A stretch of 64,000 bases of DNA from Pseudomonas sp. A-1 (GTDB lineage: Bacteria > Pseudomonadota > Gammaproteobacteria > Pseudomonadales > Pseudomonadaceae). Below are positions 1-6,557 of this stretch, piece by piece. Both the position numbers and the translations under genes were made by a program. Under the pieces are notes generated by a model, which was not told the DNA's origin, did not search any database, and saw nothing but the letters and a program-made list of their open reading frames with translations. The DNA lies in contig NZ_SSTC01000016.1 of NCBI RefSeq assembly GCF_004801855.1, forward strand, positions 1-64,000, read 5' to 3'. Numbering within the stretch: the stretch's first letter is position 1; each line of letters opens with the position of its first letter.

Positions 1-77
<77 letters not shown>

Positions 78-175
78 CCCTGCCGTTCTCCACGCGCCCC
101 GACGCAAGGGTCGGCAGGTCGGAGCCGTCCGGGGTGGCTGCCGGTTTCCCTCAGTTTCCGGCAGCACCTCTTCAC

Positions 176-201
176 AGCGCGGCTTCGGCCGCGCTTTTTT
201 T
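176..201 (+). terminator. Rho-independent terminator
   Basis: An 8-bp GC-rich stem (AGCGCGGC / GCCGCGCT) closed by a TTCG tetraloop is followed by a run of seven T. It ends the transcript of the gene entering from the left edge and insulates the LysR gene that starts 100 bases further on. Confidence 0.85.
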
Positions 202-301
202 CCATGCCCCGCGCTCCGGCCGCGACTTCGGCAGCCCCGGGCCGCTCAGTTGCCCGGTCAGACCGCTCTCCCGCTGCCAGTGGAGTACGGCTGGCATTAA
301 A

Positions 302-1198
302 ATGAACCCCCAATCCCCGGAAGCGACGGCGTTGAGCAGCGAACTGAAGGCTTTCTACCAGGTGGCGCAACTGGGCAGCATCACCCAGGCGGCGAAGAAG
401 CTCGGCCTCAGTCAGCCGACGGTGACCACCCAGATCCGCCAGCTGGAGGCGCGCTACGGCATCGAGCTGTTCTACCGCGGCGGCCGCCGGCTGACCCTCA
501 GCGATGCCGGCGCCGAGCTGCTGCCCAGGGTGCGCGCGCTGCTGCAGCAGGAAGCCGACATCGAGTTCTTCCTGCGCAACAGCGGCCAGCAGCAGGGCAG
601 CCTGCGCCTCGGCGCCACCGCGCCCTACTACGTGCTCGACCTGCTCAAGCGCTTCCGCGAGCGCCTGCCCAGCGTCGAGGTGGCGGTGCAGATCGGCAAC
701 TCCCAGGAGGTGCTGGAGGCGCTCGACGAGTTCCGCGTCGACCTCGCCGCCTCCTCGCAGCGCCTCGACGATCCGCGCCTGGTGCGCCTGGAACTGGGCC
801 GCGACCCACTGGTGCTGGCGGTGCACCGCGAGCATCCGCTGGCGGCGCTGAGCAGCGTGCCGCTGGCCGCCCTGGCCCGCCACTGCCTGCTGATGCGCGA
901 GGCCGGCTCCACCACCCGCGAACTGACCGAGCGGATGCTCATGGATGCCGGCGTGCGCCCGCAGGCACTGCTGGAGATCGGCAGCCGCGAGTCGATCCGC
1001 GAGGCGGTGCTGCGCAACATCGGCGTCAGCATCATCGCCCGTCACGAGGTGCCGCACAGCCCGGAGCTGCGCGTGCTGGCGCTGGAGGGCGCGCCGCAGA
1101 TCGTCGAATACCTGTACTGCCTGAAGGAACGCCGCCTGGCCCGCCTGCCGGCGGCCTTCCTCACCGTGGCCCGCGAGGCCGCCGCACAGCCGGACTGA
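302..1198 (+). CDS. LysR-family regulator of aminoethylphosphonate utilisation
   Basis: A 298-residue LysR-type regulator. The winged helix-turn-helix lies at about residues 25-49 (GSITQAAKKLGLSQPTVTTQ), followed by a linker helix and a periplasmic-binding-like effector domain from about residue 90. Length is normal for the family. I chose ATG 302 because it gives the standard LysR N-terminus; the upstream in-frame extension crosses a terminator. Its position in front of a phosphonate ABC transporter matches the family of LysR proteins associated with aminoethylphosphonate catabolism. It probably controls the downstream operon, although here it is co-directional with it rather than divergent. 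The family call is firm; the phosphonate role is inferred from context. Confidence 0.85.
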   Translation: MNPQSPEATALSSELKAFYQVAQLGSITQAAKKLGLSQPTVTTQIRQLEARYGIELFYRGGRRLTLSDAGAELLPRVRALLQQEADIEFFLRNSGQQQGSLRLGATAPYYVLDLLKRFRERLPSVEVAVQIGNSQEVLEALDEFRVDLAASSQRLDDPRLVRLELGRDPLVLAVHREHPLAALSSVPLAALARHCLLMREAGSTTRELTERMLMDAGVRPQALLEIGSRESIREAVLRNIGVSIIARHEVPHSPELRVLALEGAPQIVEYLYCLKERRLARLPAAFLTVAREAAAQPD

Positions 1199-1219
1199 AA
1201 ACCCGGCTTCACAAAAATC

Positions 1220-1235
1220 CCGATGCATCCATCGG
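1220..1235. promoter_or_regulatory. 16-bp palindrome between the LysR gene and the transporter operon
   Basis: CCGATG-CATC-CATCGG is a 6-bp inverted repeat with a 4-base centre, 22 bases past the LysR stop and about 90 bases before the ATPase gene. It could be an operator for the LysR protein or a weak hairpin end for its transcript (CAGGTTTTG follows). The sequence does not decide between these. Confidence 0.3.
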
Positions 1236-1322
1236 CAGGTTTTGCCCAACTGCCACAGGGCTTTCGCACAGTCCGCCTAGCATGACCCTCGTCGCGTCAT
1301 ACCGCTCCACGAGGAACGCATC

Positions 1323-2372
1323 ATGCTCCCCACGTCCACCCCGCACCTGCGCGTGCACGATCTGCGCAAGCGCTTCGGCAGCTTCACCGCCCTCGACGGC
1401 GTGTCCCTGGACATCGCCGCCGGCGAGCTGGTCTGCCTGCTCGGCCCCTCCGGCTGCGGCAAGACTACCCTGCTGCGCTGCGTGGCCGGCCTCGAGCGCC
1501 AGGACGGCGGCACCCTGCACATCGGTGCCCGCAACATCTCCGCGCTGCCGCCGCAGGCCCGCGACTACGGCATCCTGTTCCAGTCCTACGCGCTGTTCCC
1601 CAACCTGACCGTCGAGCAGAACATCGCCTATGGCCTGACCGGCAGCGAGCGCGAGGCGATCCGCGCGCGGGTCGCGCAGATGCTCGAGCTGGTCGGCCTG
1701 ACCGGCAGCGAGAAGAAGTATCCCGGCCAGCTCTCCGGCGGCCAGCAGCAGCGCGTCGCCCTGGCCCGCGCGCTGGCCCCGGCGCCCTCGCTGCTGCTGC
1801 TTGACGAGCCGATGTCGGCGCTCGACGCCCGCGTGCGCGAGCACCTGTGCACCGAGCTGCGCGCCCTGCAGCGCCAGCTCGGCATCACCACCCTGATGGT
1901 CACCCACAACCAGGACGAGGCCATGCTGATGGCCGACCGCATCGCGGTGATGAACCACGGCCGCGTCGAGCAGTACGCCACCCCAAGGGAGATCTACGCC
2001 CAGCCGGCCAGCCCGTTCGTCGCCGAGTTCGTCGGCCAGGGCAACTGGCTGCCGTTCGAGCGCAGCGGCGAGGGCTTCGCCCGGGTCGGCAACCTCGACC
2101 TGCGCCTGCCGGTGGCGGCCGGCGCCGAGCGCGGCCGGCTGTTCTGCCGCCCCGAGGCCATTGTCATCAACCCGCCGGTGCACGAGCCGAACCTGTGCCG
2201 TGCGCGGATGCGCGAGATCACCTTCCTCGGCAACCGCTGCCGGCTGAGCTTCGAGCTGGCCGAGCTGCCTGGCCACGCCCTGCAGGCCGAGGTCGCCCCC
2301 GAGGCGCTGCCGCACCCGGCCGGCGAGCTGTGGGTCGCCCTGCCGCCGCACCGCCTGCAGGTGTTCGCCTGA
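1323..2372 (+). CDS. phnT: Phosphonate (2-aminoethylphosphonate) ABC transporter ATPase, PhnT type
   Basis: A 349-residue ABC ATPase that energises import at the inner membrane. Visible motifs are Walker A GPSGCGKTT (about residues 41-49), signature LSGGQQQR (about 137), Walker B LLLLDEP (about 159) and the switch histidine in VTHNQDEA. A C-terminal TOBE-like domain (about 240-349) is present, as in spermidine/Fe3+/phosphonate transporter ATPases. GAGG precedes the ATG. The gene ends 1 base before the permease start, so the two are translationally linked. The substrate is taken from the neighbouring PhnS-type binding protein, the FAD oxidase and the LysR gene. An iron or spermidine transporter is the alternative from the ATPase alone. 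Confidence 0.85.
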   Translation: MLPTSTPHLRVHDLRKRFGSFTALDGVSLDIAAGELVCLLGPSGCGKTTLLRCVAGLERQDGGTLHIGARNISALPPQARDYGILFQSYALFPNLTVEQNIAYGLTGSEREAIRARVAQMLELVGLTGSEKKYPGQLSGGQQQRVALARALAPAPSLLLLDEPMSALDARVREHLCTELRALQRQLGITTLMVTHNQDEAMLMADRIAVMNHGRVEQYATPREIYAQPASPFVAEFVGQGNWLPFERSGEGFARVGNLDLRLPVAAGAERGRLFCRPEAIVINPPVHEPNLCRARMREITFLGNRCRLSFELAELPGHALQAEVAPEALPHPAGELWVALPPHRLQVFA

Positions 2373-2373
2373 C

Positions 2374-4080
2374 ATGCACAGCACCCTCACCCTCCCCGCC
2401 GGCGCCCGCGCCGGCCTGCGCTGCGCCCGCGCCGACCGCCTGTTCGTCGACGGCGGCAAGTGGCTGATGCTCGCCCTCCTCGTCCTCGCCGTGCTGCTGC
2501 CGCTGACCGCCATGCTCTGGCGCGGCTTTGCCGGCGAGCCGGGCCAAGGCGGCGGTCTGGCCGCCGCGGCCGAGCTGCTGGCCAGCGCCAACTTCCGCTG
2601 GCTGCTCGGCAACAGTCTCAAGGTGGCGCTGACCGTGGCGCTGATCGTGGTGCCGCTGGCCTACCTGTTCGCCTACGCCCTGCAGCGCACGCTGATCCCG
2701 GCCAAGGGCCTGTGGCGCGGCATCTCGCTGCTGCCGCTGCTGGCGCCGTCGATGCTGCCGGGCATCGCGCTGATCTACCTGTTCGGCAACCAGGGCCTGC
2801 TGCGCGGGCTGCTGGCCGACAACATCTACGGCTTCTGGGGCATCGTCCTCGGCGAGGTGATCTACACCTTCCCCCACGCACTGATGATCCTGCTCTCGGC
2901 GCTGGCGCTGGCCGACGCACGGCTGTTCGACGCCGCGGCGAGCATGGGCGCCGGGCCGTGGAAGGCGTTCCGCAGCATCACCTGGCCGGGCAGCCGCCAG
3001 GGCGTGTTCGCCGCCTTCTGCCTGGTGTTCACCCTGACCATCACCGACTTCGGCGTTCCGGTGGTGATCGGCGGCGACTACCAGGTGCTGGCCCTGGAGG
3101 CCTACAAGGCGGTGGTCGGCCAGCAGCAGTTCGGTCGCGGCGCGCTGATCGGCCTGGTGCTGCTGGTGCCGGCGCTGCTCAGCTTCGCGGTCGACGCCTG
3201 GCTGCGCCGCCGCCAGCGCGACTCGATGAGCGGCCGCGCCCAGCTGTTCCGCCCGCAGCCAGCGCCGCGCCGCGACGCCGTGTTCCTCGCCGTGGTGATC
3301 GCCCTGTGCAGCCTGCTCCTGCTGGTGTTCGGCATGGCGGTGTACTCCTCGCTGGTCAAGTTCTGGCCGTACAACCTGGCGCTGTCGCTGCGCCACTATG
3401 CCTTCGCCGACCTGCCCGGCGGCTGGCAGCCCTACTTCAACAGCCTGCTGATGGCCTCCACCAGCGCGCTGATCGGCGGTTTCCTGATCTTCACCGGCGC
3501 CTGGCTGCTGGAGAAGACCCGCCAGGACGCCCTCACCCAGGCGCTGCGTCTGCTGTGCTTCGTGCCCATGGCGGTGCCCGGTCTCGTGCTCGGCCTCGGC
3601 TACGTGTTCTTCTTCAACCTGCCGGGCAACCCGCTCGGCGGCCTGTACGGCAGCCTGCTGCTGCTCACCGTCTGCACCGTGGCGCACTTCCTGAGCACCG
3701 CGCAGATCACCGCCAGCACCGCGCTGCGCCAGCTCGACGGCGAATTCGAGGCGGCTGCCCTGTCGCTGCGCGTACCGCTCTATCGCCACTACCTGCGCGT
3801 CACCCTGCCGCTATGCCTGCCGGCGCTGCTGGACATCGTGCGCTACCTGTTCGTCTCGGCGATGACCACGGTGTCGGCGGTGATCTTCCTCTACAGCCCG
3901 GACAGCATGCTCGCCGCCATCGCCGTGCTGAACATGGACGACGCCGGCAACGTCGGCGGCGCCGCCGCCATGTCCACCCTGATCCTGCTCACCTCCGCCG
4001 CCGTGTCCCTGCTGCTGGCCGCCGCCTCGCGCGGGCTACTGCGCCGCAGCCAGGCCTGGCGCCAGGACCCGAACCCCTGA
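2374..4080 (+). CDS. phnU: Phosphonate ABC transporter permease, two fused membrane domains
   Basis: A 568-residue permease with two tandem binding-protein-dependent transport domains and about 12 membrane segments. EAA-loop-like stretches that contact the ATPase are visible near residues 189-210 (AASMGAGPWKAFRSITWPG) and 458-486 (EAAALSLRVPLYRHYLRVTLP). A single fused polypeptide therefore replaces the usual permease pair. It starts 1 base after phnT ends, and the binding protein follows after 20 bases. The length is typical of fused Fe3+/phosphonate-class permeases. Substrate assignment rests on the operon. Confidence 0.85.
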   Translation: MHSTLTLPAGARAGLRCARADRLFVDGGKWLMLALLVLAVLLPLTAMLWRGFAGEPGQGGGLAAAAELLASANFRWLLGNSLKVALTVALIVVPLAYLFAYALQRTLIPAKGLWRGISLLPLLAPSMLPGIALIYLFGNQGLLRGLLADNIYGFWGIVLGEVIYTFPHALMILLSALALADARLFDAAASMGAGPWKAFRSITWPGSRQGVFAAFCLVFTLTITDFGVPVVIGGDYQVLALEAYKAVVGQQQFGRGALIGLVLLVPALLSFAVDAWLRRRQRDSMSGRAQLFRPQPAPRRDAVFLAVVIALCSLLLLVFGMAVYSSLVKFWPYNLALSLRHYAFADLPGGWQPYFNSLLMASTSALIGGFLIFTGAWLLEKTRQDALTQALRLLCFVPMAVPGLVLGLGYVFFFNLPGNPLGGLYGSLLLLTVCTVAHFLSTAQITASTALRQLDGEFEAAALSLRVPLYRHYLRVTLPLCLPALLDIVRYLFVSAMTTVSAVIFLYSPDSMLAAIAVLNMDDAGNVGGAAAMSTLILLTSAAVSLLLAAASRGLLRRSQAWRQDPNP

Positions 4081-4100
4081 CTCACTCCCGGAGAACCACC

Positions 4101-5114
4101 ATGCTCAAGCGTCTCGCCCTCGCCATCGCCGCTGCCGCCGGCCTCAGCCTGCAGGCCCAGGCCGCCACCGAACTGACCGTCTACACCGCCCTCGAGGTGG
4201 AGCAGCTCAAGGCCTACAAGGAAGCCTTCGAGAAACAGCACCCGGACATCGAGATCCGCTGGGTGCGCGACTCCACCGGCATCATCACCGCCAAGCTCTT
4301 GGCCGAGAAGGACCGCCCGCAGGCCGACGCGGTCTGGGGCCTGGCCGCCTCCAGCCTGGCGATCCTCGACCAGCAGGGCATGCTGGAGGCCTACGCGCCG
4401 CAGAACCTCGCCAACATCGATACCAAGTACCGCGACGCCGCCAACCCGCCGAGCTGGGTCGGCATGGACGTGTGGGCCGCCACCGTGTGCTTCAACCACG
4501 TCGAGGCCGAGAAGCAGGGCCTGCCCAAGCCGATACGCTGGGAAGACCTGACCGACCCGGTGTACCAGGGCAAGATCGTCATGCCCAACCCGGCCTCCTC
4601 CGGCACCGGCTACCTGGACGTCAGCGCCTGGCTGCAGACCTTCGGCGAGCAGCAGGGCTGGGCGTTCATGGACAAGCTGCACGCCAACATCGGCCAGTAC
4701 ACCCACTCCGGCTCCAAGCCGTGCAAGCTGGCCGCCGCCGGCGAGTTCCCGATCGGCATCTCCTTCGAGTACCCGGCCATCCAGCTGCAGCGCCAGGGCG
4801 CGCCGCTGGACATCGTGCTGCCCAAGGAGGGCCTCGGCTGGGAGGTCGAGGCGACCGCCATCCTCAAGGGCAGCGACGCCATGGAGGCGGCGCGCAAGCT
4901 CGCCGACTTCTCCGCCAGCCCGGAGGCCATGCAGCTGTACAGCCAGAACTTCGCCGTGCTGGCCCAGCCGGGCATCGCCCAGCGCATCAGCGAGCTGCCG
5001 GCCGACTACGAGCAGCGCCTGATCGCCAACGACTTCGCCTGGGCCTCGAAGGAGCGCGAGCGCATCCTCGCCGAGTGGCGCCAGCGCTACGACGGCAAGT
5101 CCGAGAAGCAGTGA
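4101..5114 (+). CDS. phnS: Periplasmic phosphonate-binding protein, PhnS type
   Basis: A 337-residue extracellular solute-binding protein of the iron/thiamine/phosphonate class. A clear signal peptide (MLKRLALAIAAAAGLSLQAQA, residues 1-21) precedes the mature start ATELTVYTALE. GGAGA lies just upstream of ATG 4101; the longer frame upstream overlaps the permease and is not coding. It would deliver 2-aminoethylphosphonate or a related compound to the fused permease. Iron-binding relatives share the fold, so ligand identity is inferred from the LysR gene and the FAD oxidase on either side. Confidence 0.85.
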   Translation: MLKRLALAIAAAAGLSLQAQAATELTVYTALEVEQLKAYKEAFEKQHPDIEIRWVRDSTGIITAKLLAEKDRPQADAVWGLAASSLAILDQQGMLEAYAPQNLANIDTKYRDAANPPSWVGMDVWAATVCFNHVEAEKQGLPKPIRWEDLTDPVYQGKIVMPNPASSGTGYLDVSAWLQTFGEQQGWAFMDKLHANIGQYTHSGSKPCKLAAAGEFPIGISFEYPAIQLQRQGAPLDIVLPKEGLGWEVEATAILKGSDAMEAARKLADFSASPEAMQLYSQNFAVLAQPGIAQRISELPADYEQRLIANDFAWASKERERILAEWRQRYDGKSEKQ

Positions 5115-5124
5115 GGAGCCCGGC

Positions 5125-6264
5125 ATGAGCAACCACTGCGACATCGCCATCGTCGGCGCCGGCATCCTCGGCCTGGCCCACGCCTATGCCGCCGCCCGTC
5201 GCGGCCTCAAGGTGCGCGTGTTCGAGCGCAGCGAGCGCGCCCTCGGCGCCTCGGTGCGCAACTTCGGCATGGGCCTGATCACCGGCCAGGCGCCCGGTCC
5301 GATGCTAGAGCTGGCCCGCGCCAGCCGGCCGCTCTGGGCCGGCTGGGCGCAGGCCGCGGGCTTCGCGGTCAAGCGCGAGGGCTCGTTGCTGTTCGCCCGC
5401 AGCGAAGCCGAGGAACGGCTGCTGGAAGCCTTCTGCGCCGGCCGCGCCCGCGCGCACGGCTACCGCGTCGAGCTGCTCGGCCGCGAGGCACTGGGCAGCA
5501 TCTACGCCGGCCGCTTCCGCCACCACCGCGCCGCCCTGCACGGCTTCGACGACCAGCAGCTGTACTCGCGCGAGGCGCTCCCGGCGCTGGCCGCCTGGCT
5601 GGCTCGCGAGCACGGCGTGGAGTTCCACTTCGCCACCCTGGTGCGCGACGTCGAGCCGGGCCTGCTGCACACCACTGCCGGGCGCTTCCGCGCAGGGCAG
5701 ATCCTGGTCTGCTCCGGCCACGACTACCTGACCCTGCTGGCCGAGCAGCTGCGCGCGTTGGAGCCGCAGGTCTGCCGACTGCAGATGCTGCGCGTCGCCC
5801 CGCAGCAGGCGCTGGACCTGCAGCACGCGGTGCTCACCGGCCTGTCCGGCGTGCACTACGGCGCCTTCGCCGACCTGCCGGAGGCCGAGGCGGTGCGCGC
5901 GCAGATCCGCCGCGAGTGCCCGGCGCTGGAGCGCTTCGGCATCCACCTGCTGGTCAGCCCGACGCCGAGTGGCGAGCTGATCATCGGCGACTCCCACGAC
6001 TACGGCCAGGACGCCTCGCCGTTCAACGCCGAGGAAGTCGACAAGCTGCTGCTGCAGCTCGCCGAGCACACCCTGGCCACCCCGCTGCGGGCGATCGAGC
6101 GCTGGCAGGGCGTGTACGGCGGGCGCGGGCCGGCGCCGTTCACGGTCACCAAAGCCGCCGAGGGCGTCACCGCTGTGCTGATGCATACGGGCCTGGGCAT
6201 GAGCGTCGGCCCGGCGCTGGGCGAGCGGACCATCGCGGCGCTGCTCGGCGAGCCGGCCGGCTGA
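5125..6264 (+). CDS. FAD-dependent amine oxidoreductase of phosphonate clusters (PbfD/HpnW-like)
   Basis: A 379-residue DAO-family flavoprotein. The N-terminus carries the dinucleotide-binding motif IVGAGILGLAHA (residues 9-20), and the C-terminal end has the family's GPALGERTIAALL helix. GAGG precedes the ATG, 10 bases after phnS. Proteins of this type recur next to aminoethylphosphonate transport genes; members have been reported to oxidise N-methylated or free aminoethylphosphonate to phosphonoacetaldehyde. Here it is the only catabolic enzyme in the visible cluster: no phnW, phnX, phnY or phnA is present, so the next step must be encoded elsewhere. Oxidase rather than dehydrogenase activity is family knowledge, not shown by the sequence. 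Confidence 0.75.
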   Translation: MSNHCDIAIVGAGILGLAHAYAAARRGLKVRVFERSERALGASVRNFGMGLITGQAPGPMLELARASRPLWAGWAQAAGFAVKREGSLLFARSEAEERLLEAFCAGRARAHGYRVELLGREALGSIYAGRFRHHRAALHGFDDQQLYSREALPALAAWLAREHGVEFHFATLVRDVEPGLLHTTAGRFRAGQILVCSGHDYLTLLAEQLRALEPQVCRLQMLRVAPQQALDLQHAVLTGLSGVHYGAFADLPEAEAVRAQIRRECPALERFGIHLLVSPTPSGELIIGDSHDYGQDASPFNAEEVDKLLLQLAEHTLATPLRAIERWQGVYGGRGPAPFTVTKAAEGVTAVLMHTGLGMSVGPALGERTIAALLGEPAG

Positions 6265-6310
6265 CGGGAGGAGTCAAGGCCAGCCGACACGCACCATAAC
6301 GACGCAAGCC

Positions 6311-6325
6311 GCATCAAAGCGGTGC
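6311..6325. promoter_or_regulatory. Candidate NtrC binding site
   Basis: GCAT-N7-GTGC differs from the NtrC consensus GCAC-N7-GTGC at one base. It lies about 65-80 bp upstream of the sigma-54 -24 element, the usual zone for an enhancer site. A weaker half site (GCAC) lies at 6291. NtrC control of nitrate assimilation is established in related bacteria. Confidence 0.5.
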
Positions 6326-6389
6326 CGATCCATGCGCTCGATTAGGCACTCCCCGGCGCAAACTCCACCAATAGCCGCATCAGAGAATC

Positions 6390-6405
6390 TGGCACGTTAT
6401 CTGCT
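6390..6405 (+). promoter_or_regulatory. Sigma-54 promoter of the nirB operon
   Basis: TGGCACG-TTAT-CTGCT matches the -24/-12 consensus TGGCACG-N4-TTGCW at all but one position. The invariant GG (6391-6392) and GC (6403-6404) are separated by exactly 10 bases. Transcription would start near 6416, giving a leader of about 140 nt before nirB. Confidence 0.75.
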
Positions 6406-6435
6406 TTAGAGAATTCGACAATTCATCGAGCGTAA

Positions 6436-6474
6436 CCCTCAACGGCGAGGGGCGCGCTCCCCGAGCGATTCGGG
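6436..6474 (+). promoter_or_regulatory. Two-hairpin ANTAR (NasT-type) antitermination element in nirB leader RNA
   Basis: Hairpin 1 is CCCTC-AACGGC-GAGGG (6436-6451), a 6-base loop with A at position 1 and G at position 4. Hairpin 2 is CCCG-AGCGATT-CGGG (6460-6474), whose loop also has A1 and G4. Two tandem hairpins with A1/G4 loops just before an intrinsic terminator are the hallmark of ANTAR-protein target RNA. NasT uses such elements in nitrate-assimilation leaders. The hairpin 2 loop is 7 bases, or 5 if the A-T pair forms, so its fit is slightly imperfect. nasS and nasT are not in the window and would act in trans. Confidence 0.7.
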
Positions 6475-6482
6475 ATCCGGAC

Positions 6483-6525
6483 AAAGGCGTCCTGCTGGCA
6501 ACGGCAGGACGCCTTTTTTGTTTTT
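6483..6525 (+). terminator. Leader (attenuator) terminator upstream of nirB
   Basis: A perfect 13-bp stem (6483-6495 with 6504-6516) with an 8-base loop is followed by TTTTTTGTTTTT. It sits after the sigma-54 start and before nirB, so it would block the operon unless antitermination occurs. The adjacent ANTAR-type element fits this. Confidence 0.85.
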
Positions 6526-6557
6526 CGCAGGTCGGTTTCCGCGATGGGAGAGAAACC

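Noticed and set aside
2460-5114. 884-residue protein covering permease and binding protein
   Set aside because: The first part is a frame-shifted shadow of the permease; the binding protein starts at 4101 with a clear signal peptide and ribosome site.
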